Below are positions 36,802 to 51,193 of a stretch of 64,000 bases of DNA, in pieces (the stretch's first letter is position 1; every line of letters begins with the position of its first letter). A model generated the notes under the pieces. It made no database searches. It had not been told where the DNA came from and was given only the letters and a program-made list of their open reading frames with translations. Made by a program: the position numbers and the translations under genes. The stretch covers positions 1,113,165 through 1,177,164 of the forward strand of contig NZ_OCND01000001.1 of the NCBI RefSeq assembly GCF_900215535.1, given 5' to 3'. Origin of the DNA: Pseudoxanthomonas wuyuanensis (GTDB lineage: Bacteria; Pseudomonadota; Gammaproteobacteria; Xanthomonadales; Xanthomonadaceae).

Positions 36802-37782
36802 ATGAACTCTGAACCAAGCGATTTCCGCCTGGGAATCATCACCCTGCTGGGGCTGATCACCGCTTCGGTGATCGCCGTATTCGCGGTCTATCGCTGGACC
36901 CAGGGCGCCTACCAGACAGCGCTGTTCGACGCCGGCATTGTCGCCGCGCTGCTGGCACCGGTGATCTACGCGCGGCGGACCGGCGACAGCCTGCGCGGAG
37001 GAATGGCACTGTGCGTGCTCAATTCCGCGGCCTGCCTGGCCGCGTACTGGCTGATCGGCGCGGAGGCCCTGACCTGGACCTACCTGGTCCTGCTGAGCAA
37101 TTTCTTCATCGCCAGCGCCCGCTTCGCGTTGATCGCCGATCTGCTGATACTGGCCGTGCTGTGCCTGCTGCTGGGCCGGTCCTCCAACGGCATCCAGTCG
37201 GTTTCGGCATTGTCGACGGCGGCGCTGACCATCCTGTTTTCGTACATCTTCGCCAGCCGCAGCCGCGATGACCGCGTGCAGCTGCAGGAAATGGCGACGA
37301 TGGATCCATTGAGCGGCGTGAGCAACCGTCGCGAAATGGAAAAGAAACTGGCCCACGCGGTGGCCGAACGCCGCGCCAGCCATCGCCACTACGGCCTGAT
37401 CCTGCTGGATGTCGATCGTTTCAAGGAGGTCAACGATCTGTACGGCCATGCCGCCGGCGACCACGCCATCGCCGATCTGGCGGCGATCCTGCGCTTCGAG
37501 ATGCGCAGCGACGACCAGGTCTTCCGCTTCGGCGGCGAGGAGTTCGTGGTGTTGCTGGACGTCGCCAACCGCGACGATCTGGAAACGGCCACCGAACGCC
37601 TGCGCAAGGCGGTGCGCGACAGCCTGCGCGGGCCCGGCGGACGCATCACCATTTCGCTGGGCGCGGCGATGCTGGGCCAGGAGCGGGACTGGCACGACTG
37701 GTTTTCGCGCGCCGACGCGGCGCTGTACCGGGCCAAGTCCAATGGCCGCGACAGCTATGTGATTGCCGACGATCTGTTCTAG
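36802..37782 (+). CDS. Membrane-bound diguanylate cyclase (GGDEF)
   Basis: A 326-residue protein. About five hydrophobic helices fill residues 10–152, then a GGDEF domain at ~165–325. The active-site loop is GGEEF (244–248), an active variant. The inhibitory site RSDD (235–238) is five residues upstream, the canonical RxxD position, so product feedback is expected. It would make c-di-GMP, the signal that FleQ and PilZ proteins read. Its place between fliR and flhB suggests a link to motility control; no sensory domain besides the membrane helices is seen. Confidence 0.92.
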   Translation: MNSEPSDFRLGIITLLGLITASVIAVFAVYRWTQGAYQTALFDAGIVAALLAPVIYARRTGDSLRGGMALCVLNSAACLAAYWLIGAEALTWTYLVLLSNFFIASARFALIADLLILAVLCLLLGRSSNGIQSVSALSTAALTILFSYIFASRSRDDRVQLQEMATMDPLSGVSNRREMEKKLAHAVAERRASHRHYGLILLDVDRFKEVNDLYGHAAGDHAIADLAAILRFEMRSDDQVFRFGGEEFVVLLDVANRDDLETATERLRKAVRDSLRGPGGRITISLGAAMLGQERDWHDWFSRADAALYRAKSNGRDSYVIADDLF

Positions 37783-37800
37783 CGCCGGGCGCGAACGCAT

Positions 37801-42282
<4,482 letters not shown>

Positions 42283-42286
<4 letters not shown>

Positions 42287-43560
42287 GGGGTGGTTCCTTC
42301 GGTCGGTGCGGCGGGGCCGGCGACGAACGCCTGGCCGGTCAGCCGCTGGATTTCGATCAGGGCGCCTTGCGCTTCCAGTGCCGCTTCCAACTGCTGGCGG
42401 CGCACGCTGGTGCGTTCGGACTGCAGCTGCGCCCATTCCAGATAGCTGCTGGCGCCGGCGCGGTAGGCGCGTTCGGCGGCGGCCTCGGCCTTGCCCAGCC
42501 GCGGCAGGATGTCGGCCCGCAATCGCGCCGTTTCCAGTTGCGCGGCGCGGTAGCGGCCGTGCGCATCGGCCAGGGTCGAATACAGGGCCAGCCCCTGCGC
42601 TTCGCGTTCGATGCCCAGCATCGCCAGCTCGGCTTCGGCAGCGCGGATGTCGGGTTGTGCGCGCCGCGCGCCGCCCAGCGGTATGGCAAGGCTGCCGATC
42701 AATGCGACCTCGTCCCCGGCCTGCAGCCGGCGAATGCCGACCTGCCAATCCAGATCCGGCACGGCCTGGCGGCGCGCAAGTTGCAGCCGGGCTTCGCGCA
42801 GGCGCTGTTCGTCGGCAAAGCGGGCCAGTTCCGGGGTTTCATCCAGCAACTGGGCCAGCACGGCGAAATCCGCGATGGCCGGCAGCGCCAGCGGATCGCC
42901 GGCGACGACTTCGAACAGCGGCTCGCGTTCGCCCCACAACGCGGCCAGGTGCTGTCGCGACGACAGCCAGCGCTGGCTGGCACGATCGCGATCCAGTTCG
43001 GCGCGCGCCAGCGCCGCCTGCGCGGTCAGCAGCACCGATTCGGGCGAGGCGCCCGCGGCCAGCCGCTGGCGGGCGGCCGCCGCGGTGCGTTGCCGCTGCG
43101 CGATATCCAACTCGGCGATCCGGCGCAGTTGCTGGGCGGCAGTGACGGCCAGATAGCGGCGGGCGACTTCGGCCAGCAGGTCCAGCCGGCGGGTTTCGCG
43201 CTGCAGCGCCAGCGCATCGATCCGGGTCTGCGCCAGCGTGCGCCGCGCGTCCAGCTTGCCGCCGCGCTCCAGTACGCCGGCCAGGGTCAGGCTGATCTCG
43301 GCTTCGTCGAAGCCACGGGTGGCGCCGCTACCCAGCGCGTTCTCGATGGCCAGCCCGGCCACCAGCGGTGGGCGCAGGTGGGCGCGGTCGGATTCGGCGG
43401 CCAGTACCGTACGCTGGCCGTCGAACAACCGCAGGTCGGGATGGGACCTGGCGACGCGCGCGAACGCATCGTCCAGGGTCAGGATTTCGCGCGACTGCGC
43501 CAGCGCTTGCATGCACGGCGCAGCCGCGAAGACGGCAATCGCCGCCAGACGCAACCACAT
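42283..43560 (-). CDS. czcC: Outer membrane efflux channel, CzcC-type (TolC family)
   Basis: A 425-residue TolC-like protein with a signal peptide (MWLRLAAIAVFAAAPCMQALAQ) and two outer-membrane-efflux repeats of long helices (ARVARSHPDLRLFDGQR and LREARLQLARRQAVPDLDW, the second typical of the family). It forms the exit duct for the CzcBA pump. It is translationally coupled to czcB and preceded by the czcI-like gene 55 bases away. Confidence 0.9.
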
Positions 43561-43615
43561 GGGGATTCTCCAATCGGATCAATGACGAAGGACCGGCACG
43601 ATGCCGGCGGCGACG

Positions 43616-44014
43616 TCAGGCCGCGATCGGAGGACGGAAAAGATCCGAAGCGATGCCCGCTTGCGGGGCCTGCGCTTGCCGTACCGGCACGGCGTCGGCC
43701 AGCGGGACGATGGATGCGACGACCATGTATGCCGGTAGCGCGGTCGGGTGGCCGCAGCAATGGCTGGCGTGCATCAGCGCGTGCAGCAGATCGCCGTCGC
43801 CATCGTCGTGCTCTTGCGGCGTGCCGTCGCCATGTCCATTTTCCGGCGTAGCGCCGTGGTCGCCGACATCGTGCAGATGCGCCGCGCCGGAACCGGTTTC
43901 GTGCAAATCGCCCACCGCCGCCAGCACCGGGTTGATCAGCACCGCCAGCACCAGCAGGGCCAACGCCGGGAAGCGCAGCAATCGGGCAAGACGGTAGCCG
44001 GGGGAGCGGTGCAT
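43616..44014 (-). CDS. czcI: Small His-rich periplasmic metal protein, CzcI-like
   Basis: A 132-residue protein with an N-terminal membrane/signal segment (LLRFPALALLVLAVLINPVLAAVG) and a His/Asp/Gly-rich middle (EHDDGDGDLLHALMHASHCCGHP) that looks metal-binding. The C-terminus RPPIAA resembles CzcI-type leaders of czc operons. It heads the czcCBA operon. CzcI is reported to modulate czc expression; this call rests on position and composition. Confidence 0.68.
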   Translation of the reverse strand: MHRSPGYRLARLLRFPALALLVLAVLINPVLAAVGDLHETGSGAAHLHDVGDHGATPENGHGDGTPQEHDDGDGDLLHALMHASHCCGHPTALPAYMVVASIVPLADAVPVRQAQAPQAGIASDLFRPPIAA

Positions 44015-44098
44015 ACCCACCGGATGCTAGCGGAGCGGTCGGCTGTTAGGCAATCACAGCAGGCAGCGCAGGCGTCGCCGGCTCTGCTAACCAGTTTG

Positions 44099-44535
44099 GT
44101 TCTCTTCTCAGGTGAGGCGACGTCTACCTGGAAGCCGGCGGCCAGGGTATTGCGGGACACGCCGTAAACACCCGCTGCGCGGGCCCGGCCCGCCATCGCA
44201 GATGGCGGGCGTTCGGCTGCGCGCGAAGCGGTGCTTCGCAAACGCTTGCCTCACCCTTGTGGGCTCTTGCGCGGCATCCATGCCGCGTACGGTCCCGCAC
44301 CACCCTGGCCACCGGCTTCTGGACACCTGATCGGCGCTCGAAGAAAGGCCTTCCGAAGTCGCAACCTGTCCTCTCATCAAAGGCGACGGCCGACGGGCTG
44401 GGGGTGCGGAGAGCAGGCCAGGAATGGACTGCGGCCCGACGTAAAGACACGACGTCGTCAGGAGGGCGGAGCCCCCCCAGCCTGACGGGCGGCGACTCCC
44501 GCCGAAGCCGATATCCCCGGAAACGGGAGAAAAAC
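44099..44535. repeat. Modular ~440-bp dispersed repeat, copy 2
   Basis: Block-homologous to 13088–13530. The terminal stem is conserved (44131–44158 against 44292–44319, three mismatches). One base pair differs from copy 1 by a compensating T:A to G:C change. A ~100-base insert at about 44167–44270 has its own GCCCGCCATC/GATGGCGGGC hairpin and is absent from copy 1, while copy 1's insert (about 13331–13430) is absent here. Found at the right edge of the accessory block, before flhB. Confidence 0.75.
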
Positions 44536-44562
44536 CGGAAAAAAAGCCATCCGAAGCCGCGG

Positions 44563-44644
44563 TGTAGGAGCGCCGTCCCGGCGTGAGCTCCTGCGTCTGC
44601 GCCAGGACCGGGGAAGAGCTCGCGGCCGGGAGGCCGCTCCTGCA
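44563..44644. repeat. Inverted REP pair upstream of flhB
   Basis: TGTAGGAGCGCCGTCCCGGC…GAGCTC at the left and GAGCTC…GCCGCTCCTGCA at the right form an imperfect inverted pair. The GTAGGAGCG core matches the REP palindrome at 28021. Confidence 0.65.
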
Positions 44645-44671
44645 TAAGGACTCCGGTTTTCCGGCGCGTTC

Positions 44672-44687
44672 TGGAACAGGACTTGCA
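44672..44687 (+). promoter_or_regulatory. Sigma-54 promoter of the flhB operon
   Basis: TGGAACAGGACTTGCA: GG and GC exactly ten bases apart; one mismatch in TGGCAC, TTGCA intact. It is 32 bases before flhB. Confidence 0.78.
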
Positions 44688-44718
44688 GCCATGTCCCCGA
44701 CCCCGTCGGAAATGCGCC

Positions 44719-45849
44719 ATGGCAGAGCAGGACCAAAGCGGCGAACGCACAGAACAGCCTACCGAAAAACGTCTGCGCGAGGCCCGCGAGAAAGGCAACA
44801 TCCCGCGTTCGCGCGAACTGGCGACCGCGGCGGTGTTCGGTGCCGGCGTGCTGGCGATGGCCGCCATGACGCCGGCGCTGGCCCGCAACGCGCTGGGCTG
44901 GATGAAGATCGCGCTGACCCCGTCGCCGGAGCTGCTGCAGCGGCCGGATGCCTTGTTCGGGCATACCGGGCAGCTGCTGCTGGGCCTGCTGACGGTGGTC
45001 GCGCCGGTGGCGGCAATCTGCGTGCTGGCCGGGTTCGCTGGCCCGCTGCTGATGGGCGGATTGCGCTTTTCCTCCAAATCGCTGATGCCGGACTTCAAGC
45101 GGCTCAGCCCGCTGGCCGGCATCAAGCGCCTGTACGGCCCGGAAAGCATCGCCGAACTGCTCAAGTCGCTGCTGCGCGTGGCGCTGGTCGGCGGCGCGGC
45201 GGCGCTGTGCCTGAAGTTCGGCCTGAACCAGTTGCGCGCGCTGCTGGACATGCCGCTGGAACAGGCCGCGCGCAGCGGCCTGGGTTTCACCGGCGTGCTG
45301 CTGCTGTCCACCGCCGGCGCATTGATGTTGCTGGCGGCCATCGATGCGCCGTACCAGAAGTGGAACCACACCCGCAAGCTGAAGATGACCCGGCAGGAGC
45401 TGCGCGATGAACTGAAGGAAAGCGAGGGCCGCCCCGAGGTCAAGGGCCGCATCCGCCAGTTGCAGATGCAGATGTCGCAGCGGCGGATGATGGAAGACGT
45501 GCCCAGCGCCGATGTGATCGTGGTCAATCCCACCCACTACGCGGTTGCGCTGAAGTACGACAGCGGCAAGATGGGCGCGCCGCGGGTGCTGGCCAAGGGC
45601 GTGGACGAACTGGCCTTCCGCATCCGCGAAGTGGCGCAGATGCACAAGGTCGCCATCGTTTCGTCGCCGCCATTGGCACGCAGCTTGTATCGCGAAGGCG
45701 AAATCGGCCGGGAAATCCCCGTGAGACTGTATTCGGCTGTCGCCCAGATCCTGTCCTACGTCTACCAGTTGCGCGCCTGGCGCCATGGCGCGGCGGCGTT
45801 GCCGACGCTGCCGGACATCGACGTCGATGAAGGGAAGCCGCTGCGATGA
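44719..45849 (+). CDS. flhB: Flagellar export switch protein FlhB
   Basis: A 376-residue protein with a basic N-terminus (SGERTEQPTEKRLREAREKGNIPRS), four membrane helices and a cytoplasmic domain that self-cleaves at Asn270-Pro271 in NPTH, changing the gate from hook to filament export. The ATG at 44719 gives the family start; an upstream in-frame ATG was rejected. It follows a sigma-54 promoter and overlaps flhA by four bases. Confidence 0.96.
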   Translation: MAEQDQSGERTEQPTEKRLREAREKGNIPRSRELATAAVFGAGVLAMAAMTPALARNALGWMKIALTPSPELLQRPDALFGHTGQLLLGLLTVVAPVAAICVLAGFAGPLLMGGLRFSSKSLMPDFKRLSPLAGIKRLYGPESIAELLKSLLRVALVGGAAALCLKFGLNQLRALLDMPLEQAARSGLGFTGVLLLSTAGALMLLAAIDAPYQKWNHTRKLKMTRQELRDELKESEGRPEVKGRIRQLQMQMSQRRMMEDVPSADVIVVNPTHYAVALKYDSGKMGAPRVLAKGVDELAFRIREVAQMHKVAIVSSPPLARSLYREGEIGREIPVRLYSAVAQILSYVYQLRAWRHGAAALPTLPDIDVDEGKPLR

Positions 45850-47924
45850 ACACAGCATCCGCCTCCCCCGCCATGCGCATGATGGACCTGCTGCGGCACG
45901 GTCTGGGTGCGCCGCTGATCGTGCTGGCGATGCTGGCGATGGTCATCATTCCGCTGGCTGCACCGGTGCTGGACGCGCTTTTCAGCTTCAACATCGCCAT
46001 ATCGATGGTGGTGCTGCTGGCGGTGGTCTATGTACGCCGGCCGCTGGACTTCACCATCTTCCCGATCGTGCTGCTGATGACCACGATGCTGCGGCTGGCG
46101 CTGAACGTGGCCTCGACCCGGGTGGTGCTGCTGAACGGCCAGGACGGTCCCGGCGCGGCCGGCAAGGTCATCGAGGCCTTCGGCGATTTCGTGGTCGGCG
46201 GCAACTACGCGGTCGGCATCGTGGTGTTCGCCATCCTGACCATCATCAACTTCGTGGTCATCACCAAGGGCGCCGGGCGCATCTCCGAGGTATCGGCGCG
46301 CTTCATCCTGGACGCCATGCCCGGCAAGCAGATGGCCATCGATGCCGACCTCAACGCCGGCCTGCTCTCGCGCGAGGAAGCCAAGGCCCGCCGCGAGGAA
46401 GTCCGCGAGGAAGCCGACTTCTACGGCGCGATGGACGGCGCCAGCAAGTTCATCCGCGGCGATGCCATCGCCGGCATCCTGATCCTGGTCATCAACCTGG
46501 TCGGCGGCCTGGCCATTGGCGTGATGCAGCACGACATGGGCGTGGCCGATGCGGCCAAGGTCTATACGCTGCTGTCGATCGGCGATGGCCTGGTCGCGCA
46601 GCTGCCGGCGCTGCTGGTATCCACCGCGGTGGCGATGCTGGTCACCCGCGCCTCGCGCTCGCAGGACATGGGCCATGCGATGGTCGGCCAGGTGTTCGGC
46701 CAGCACAAGGCGCTGGCGGTCACCGCGGCGGTGCTGGGCATCGTCGGGCTGGTGCCGGGCATGCCCAATGCCGTTTTTTTGACGCTGTCTGCAATCATCG
46801 GCTACATCGCCTGGCGGTTGTGGAAAAAGGGCCTGGAACGCGCGGCAGACAAGCCCGATGCCGCCCTGCCCGCGCCTTCCGCCAGCAATCCGGCAGCCGA
46901 ACTGACCTGGGACGAACTGCGTCCGATCGACCCGCTGGGCCTGGAAGTGGGCTACCGGCTGATCCCGCTGGTCGACAAGGCCCAGGGCGGCGAGCTGATG
47001 TCGCGGATCAAGGCGGTGCGGCGCAAGTTGACCCAGGACCTGGGCTTCCTGATACCGCCGGTGCACATCCGCGACAATCTGGAACTGCCTTCCAACGGCT
47101 ACCGGCTGCTGGTGCACGGCGTGCCGGTGGCCAGCGCCGAGATCCACCCCGACCGCGAACTGGCGCTGGACCCGGGCGGCGCCTTCGCGCCCATCGACGG
47201 CATTGCAGGCAAGGATCCCGCGTTCGGTCTGGACGCGGTGTGGATCCAGCCGCACCAGCGCGCGATGGCCGAGTCGCTGGGCTATACCGTGGTCGACGCC
47301 GCCACCGTGGTGGCCACCCATCTGTCGCACCTGATCCGCGAACACGCGCCGGAACTGCTGGGCCATGAGGAAGTGCAGCAGTTGCTGGCCAACCTGGGCA
47401 AGAGCGCGCCCAAGCTGGTCGAGGACCTGACGCCCAAGGCATTGCCGCTGTCCACCGTGGTGCGGGTGATGCAGAACCTGCTCAACGAGCGCGTACCGAT
47501 CCGGCAGCTGCGCCGCATCGTCGAATCGCTGGTCGAACACGCCCCGCAGAACCCGGACCCGGCCGCGCTGACCGCCGCCGTGCGCAACGCGCTGGGCCGC
47601 TTCATCGTGCAGGAAATCTCCGGCATGGCGCCGGAACTGCCCGTCTATACCTTGGCGCCGTCACTGGAACGGGTCTTGCAGGACAGTACCCAGGGCACCG
47701 GCGCCGCGCTGGAACCGGGACTGGCCGAACGCCTGCACCAGAGCCTGGCCGACTGCGTCAGCAAGCAGGAAGCCAAGAGCGAACCGGCGGTGGTGCTGGT
47801 GCCAGGAACGGTTCGCGCCGCGCTGGCGCGGCTGGTACGGCACAGCGTTCCCTCGCTGTCGGTACTGGCCTACAGCGAGGTGCCGGAGGACAAGCGGCTG
47901 AAGCTGGTGGGAACCATCAGCTGA
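45846..47924 (+). CDS. flhA: Flagellar export gate protein FlhA
   Basis: A 692-residue protein. Eight membrane helices fill the first ~330 residues and include the FHIPEP-type signature region (NVASTRVVLLNGQDGPGAAGKVIEAFGDFVVGGNYAVG). The cytoplasmic ring domain (~360–692) docks chaperone–substrate complexes. It is coupled to flhB by an ATGA overlap. A heptamer array separates it from flhF. Confidence 0.97.
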   Translation: MNTASASPAMRMMDLLRHGLGAPLIVLAMLAMVIIPLAAPVLDALFSFNIAISMVVLLAVVYVRRPLDFTIFPIVLLMTTMLRLALNVASTRVVLLNGQDGPGAAGKVIEAFGDFVVGGNYAVGIVVFAILTIINFVVITKGAGRISEVSARFILDAMPGKQMAIDADLNAGLLSREEAKARREEVREEADFYGAMDGASKFIRGDAIAGILILVINLVGGLAIGVMQHDMGVADAAKVYTLLSIGDGLVAQLPALLVSTAVAMLVTRASRSQDMGHAMVGQVFGQHKALAVTAAVLGIVGLVPGMPNAVFLTLSAIIGYIAWRLWKKGLERAADKPDAALPAPSASNPAAELTWDELRPIDPLGLEVGYRLIPLVDKAQGGELMSRIKAVRRKLTQDLGFLIPPVHIRDNLELPSNGYRLLVHGVPVASAEIHPDRELALDPGGAFAPIDGIAGKDPAFGLDAVWIQPHQRAMAESLGYTVVDAATVVATHLSHLIREHAPELLGHEEVQQLLANLGKSAPKLVEDLTPKALPLSTVVRVMQNLLNERVPIRQLRRIVESLVEHAPQNPDPAALTAAVRNALGRFIVQEISGMAPELPVYTLAPSLERVLQDSTQGTGAALEPGLAERLHQSLADCVSKQEAKSEPAVVLVPGTVRAALARLVRHSVPSLSVLAYSEVPEDKRLKLVGTIS

Positions 47925-48073
47925 GCCGGGAATGGGGAATCGGGAATCGTTAGAAGCGATTTTCCGCAGCGGAGAAAGACAATGAAGACGAACATATTGA
48001 AAACAAGGCAAAAACGCAGGCTCCGCTTCCAGCCCATTCCCTATTCCCGATTCCCCATTCCCGGCTTCCCATC
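47925..48073 (+). repeat. Heptamer inverted array R4 between flhA and flhF
   Basis: Purine arm GGGAATG GGGAATC GGGAATC (47928–47948), a ~85-base AT-richer spacer, and a pyrimidine arm (about 48033–48066) built of complementary ATTCCCC/GATTCCC units ending a few bases before the flhF ATG. The flhF start has no Shine-Dalgarno match. Confidence 0.82.
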
Positions 48074-49576
48074 ATGAAAATCAAACGCTTCGTCGCTCCC
48101 GACATGCGCACCGCGTTTGCGATGGTGCGGCAGGAACATGGTCCGGACGCGGTCATCCTGTCCAACCGCATGACCGACGACGGCATCGAGATCGTCGCCG
48201 CCAGCAATTACGACGAAGCGCTGGTGCAGCACACCTTGCAGGCGATGCGTGGCGAACGCGGCCAAAGCGTTCACGCTGCCGCCGTCCACGCGGACGTGCA
48301 GAACCCGGCGCCGCCGCAACATCCGGCCGCCGCGCGGGACGAGCGCGCTCCGTCGCCGGCCGAACAGGCGGCCGCCTATTTCCGCCCCAGGAGCAACCAG
48401 GTGGCAGCGCCCGCCCCCGTTGCAGTTGCAGCCGCCGCTGCAACCCGCACCCAGCTGCCGGCCGCGGAAGCATCCATCGAACCGGTCTCGTTCGCCGCCA
48501 AGCTGGCCGCCTGCCTGCCGCCGAATCCGCTGGAAGCCGATCTGGACGGACTGCCGCCGCTGCCGAAGATCGCCCCGCCGCTGCCGTTGCCGCCGGAAGA
48601 GCCGCCGGTGGCAGCCAGCCCGGCGCCGCTGCTGAGCGCCGTCGCCGGCCCCGCCGCGCCCGCACCGGAAAACGACGAACAACTGCTGCAGATGCGCGCC
48701 GAGCTGGCCTCGATGCGCGAGATGATCGAACGCGAGATGAGCCGGTTGACCGACGAACGCCTGCGCGGCTCGCCGGTGCGCGCGCAGGCGCTGGACCTGA
48801 TGGACGACTACGGTTTCGACGCCGGGCTGACCCGCGATATCGCCCTGCAGATCCCCGCCGATACCGAGCTGCATCGCGGCCGCGGGCTGATGCTGGGACT
48901 GCTGTCCAAGAAGCTGCCCATCGCACCGACCGACCCGCTGGAAGAAGGCGGCATCATCGCCCTGGTCGGGCCCACCGGCGCCGGCAAGACCACCACCATC
49001 GCCAAGCTGGCGGCCGCCTACGCGGCCAGGCACAACGCCCGCGACGTGGCCCTGGTCACCACCGACACGGTCCGCGTCGGCGGCCGCGAACAGTTGCACA
49101 GCTACGGCCGCCAGCTCGGCATCGCCGTGCACGAGGCCGACAGCGACACCGGCCTGGCGCAGACGCTGGAGCGGTTACGCGACTACAAGCTGGTGCTGAT
49201 CGACACCGCCGGCCTGGGCCAGCGCGACAGGAATCTGGTCGGCCAGCTCAACTGGCTGCGCTCGGCAGGCCAGGTCCGCACGCTGCTGGTGCTGCCGGCC
49301 AATTCGCACTTTGGCGATCTGGATGAAGTGGTGCGCCGCTTCAGCGGCGCCCGTCCGCAGGGCGTGGTGCTGACCAAGGTCGACGAAACCGGCCGCCTGG
49401 GCAGCGCGCTTTCGGTCATCGTCGACCACCAGCTGCCGATGGTGTGGCTGGCCGACGGACAACGCGTACCGCAGGACCTGCATCGCGCCAACGGCGCCAA
49501 CCTGGTGCTGCGGCTGGACCAACTGCGGCGCGAAGCCGACCAACCCTGCACCCCGGAGACGATCCATGTCGCCTGA
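48074..49576 (+). CDS. flhF: SRP-type GTPase FlhF, flagellar number and polar placement
   Basis: A 500-residue protein: B domain at the N-terminus (MKIKRFVAPDMRTAFAMVRQ), a long Ala/Pro linker (~60–200), an N domain, and the SRP GTPase G domain with GPTGAGKTTTI (299–309), DTAGLGQRD and TKVDETGRLG. FlhF marks the cell pole and recruits FliF. It overlaps flhG by eleven bases. Presence of flhF/flhG implies polar flagella. Confidence 0.95.
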   Translation: MKIKRFVAPDMRTAFAMVRQEHGPDAVILSNRMTDDGIEIVAASNYDEALVQHTLQAMRGERGQSVHAAAVHADVQNPAPPQHPAAARDERAPSPAEQAAAYFRPRSNQVAAPAPVAVAAAAATRTQLPAAEASIEPVSFAAKLAACLPPNPLEADLDGLPPLPKIAPPLPLPPEEPPVAASPAPLLSAVAGPAAPAPENDEQLLQMRAELASMREMIEREMSRLTDERLRGSPVRAQALDLMDDYGFDAGLTRDIALQIPADTELHRGRGLMLGLLSKKLPIAPTDPLEEGGIIALVGPTGAGKTTTIAKLAAAYAARHNARDVALVTTDTVRVGGREQLHSYGRQLGIAVHEADSDTGLAQTLERLRDYKLVLIDTAGLGQRDRNLVGQLNWLRSAGQVRTLLVLPANSHFGDLDEVVRRFSGARPQGVVLTKVDETGRLGSALSVIVDHQLPMVWLADGQRVPQDLHRANGANLVLRLDQLRREADQPCTPETIHVA

Positions 49577-50447
49577 TCACCTGCTGCAGACCAACCCGCG
49601 CAGCACTCCGCCGCTGGCCGGCGCGTTCCATCCGGTCCGCGTGGTCGCCGTCACCGGCGGCAAGGGCGGCGTCGGCAAGACCAACCTGTCGGTCAACCTG
49701 GCCGTGTCGCTGGCCGAAATGGGCAAGCGCACGCTGCTGATGGACGCCGACCTGGGCCTGGCCAATGTCGACGTGCTGCTGGGGCTGTCGCCCAAGTTCA
49801 CGCTGGCGGATCTGGTCGCCGGCCGCTGCGGGCTGGAGGACGTGCTGGTGGAAGGCCCGGACGGCCTGCTGATCGTGCCGGCCTCTTCCGGCTTCCGCCA
49901 CATGGCCGAGCTGCAGCCGGCCGAACACGTCGGCCTGGTCAACGTGTTCTCCGAGCTGCAGCGGGCGCTGGACGTGATGGTGGTCGACACCGCCGCCGGC
50001 ATCACCGACAGCGTGCTGACCTTCTGCCAGGCCGCGCAGGACACCGTGGTGGTGGTCTGCGACGAGCCGGCTTCGATCACCGACGCCTACGCGCTGATCA
50101 AGGTGCTCTCGCGCGAGCGCGGCGTCGACCGCGTGCATGTCGTCGCCAACATGGTCCGCGACCCCAACGAGGGCCGCCGGCTGTACGAAAAACTCGCCCG
50201 CGTCTGCGAACGCTTCCTTGGCGATGTCGCCCTGCACTACCTGGGCGCGGTGCCGCAGGACGACTGGCTGCGGCGCGCGGTGCAGCGCCAGCAGGCCGTG
50301 GTCAAGGCCTATCCGGGCAGCCCCTCGGCGCGCGCCATCGGCGAAATCGCGCGGATGACCGCGCGCTGGCAGCCGCCGTCCGGTGCGCGCGGCAACGTCG
50401 AATTCTTTGTCGAGCGCATGATCGGTGCGCGCGGAGTGGCCGCATGA
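49566..50447 (+). CDS. flhG: MinD-like ATPase FlhG (FleN), flagellar number control
   Basis: A 293-residue ATPase with a deviant Walker A (GGKGGVGKTN, about 31–40), VVDTAAGI (switch II region) and an amphipathic C-terminus (FFVERMIG). It restrains FlhF and, in Pseudomonas, FleQ, to keep flagellum number low. The N-terminal segment DHLLQTN is only a weak match to the DQAxxLR motif that activates FlhF. It overlaps fliA by four bases. Confidence 0.94.
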   Translation: MSPDHLLQTNPRSTPPLAGAFHPVRVVAVTGGKGGVGKTNLSVNLAVSLAEMGKRTLLMDADLGLANVDVLLGLSPKFTLADLVAGRCGLEDVLVEGPDGLLIVPASSGFRHMAELQPAEHVGLVNVFSELQRALDVMVVDTAAGITDSVLTFCQAAQDTVVVVCDEPASITDAYALIKVLSRERGVDRVHVVANMVRDPNEGRRLYEKLARVCERFLGDVALHYLGAVPQDDWLRRAVQRQQAVVKAYPGSPSARAIGEIARMTARWQPPSGARGNVEFFVERMIGARGVAA

Positions 50448-51193
50448 ATACCGCAGCAGCCCAATACAAGGCGGTGCAACGCAGCAGCGCCAACGACTGC
50501 GTGGCCCAGCACGCGGACCTGGTGCGCCGCATCGCCCACCATCTGGCCGCACGGCTGCCGGCCAGCGTGGAGGTCGACGACCTGATCCAGGCCGGCATGA
50601 TCGGCCTGCTGGAAGCCTCGCGCAGCTACGACGCCGAACAGGGCGCCTCGTTCGAGACCTTCGCCTCGATCCGCATCCGCGGCGCGATGATCGACGAAAT
50701 CCGCCGCGGCGACTGGGTGCCGCGCTCGGTCCATCGCCGCGCCCGCGAAGCGGCTGCGACCGTACGCGAGATCGAACAGCGCACCGGCCGCGCCGCCATC
50801 GCCACCGAAGTGGCCGCGGCGATGGAGATGCCGCTGCCCGAATACCTGCGCCTGCTGGAGGACGCCGCCCGCGGCCAGGTGCTGAGCCTGGATTCGCACA
50901 TCGACGACCACGGCGAGCCCAACACCGCCCGCACCGGCGGCCCTTCGCCCGAGCAGACGCTGGAACGCGCCGAGTTCCGCCAATCGCTGGTCAAGGCCAT
51001 CGGCCAGTTGCCCGAACGCGAACAGCTGGTGCTGTCGATGTACTACGAAAAGGAACTCAACCTGAAGGAAATCGGCGCGGTGCTGGGAGTCAGCGAGTCG
51101 CGGGTCTGCCAGATCCACGGCCAGGCGATGCTGCGGCTGCGCGGCCGGCTGGACATCTTCGAACGCGCCGACGCCGGGCTGGAGGATGAGTGA
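50444..51193 (+). CDS. fliA: Flagellar sigma factor FliA (sigma-28)
   Basis: A 249-residue sigma factor. Region 2 includes DLIQAGMIGLLEASRSYDAEQGASFETFASIRIRGAMIDEIRR; region 3 and region 4 with an HTH (LNLKEIGAVLGVSESRVCQIHGQAMLRLR) follow. It should read the five sigma-28 promoters seen in this window. It is the last gene of the flhB operon. Array R5 lies directly after it. Confidence 0.96.
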   Translation: MNTAAAQYKAVQRSSANDCVAQHADLVRRIAHHLAARLPASVEVDDLIQAGMIGLLEASRSYDAEQGASFETFASIRIRGAMIDEIRRGDWVPRSVHRRAREAAATVREIEQRTGRAAIATEVAAAMEMPLPEYLRLLEDAARGQVLSLDSHIDDHGEPNTARTGGPSPEQTLERAEFRQSLVKAIGQLPEREQLVLSMYYEKELNLKEIGAVLGVSESRVCQIHGQAMLRLRGRLDIFERADAGLEDE

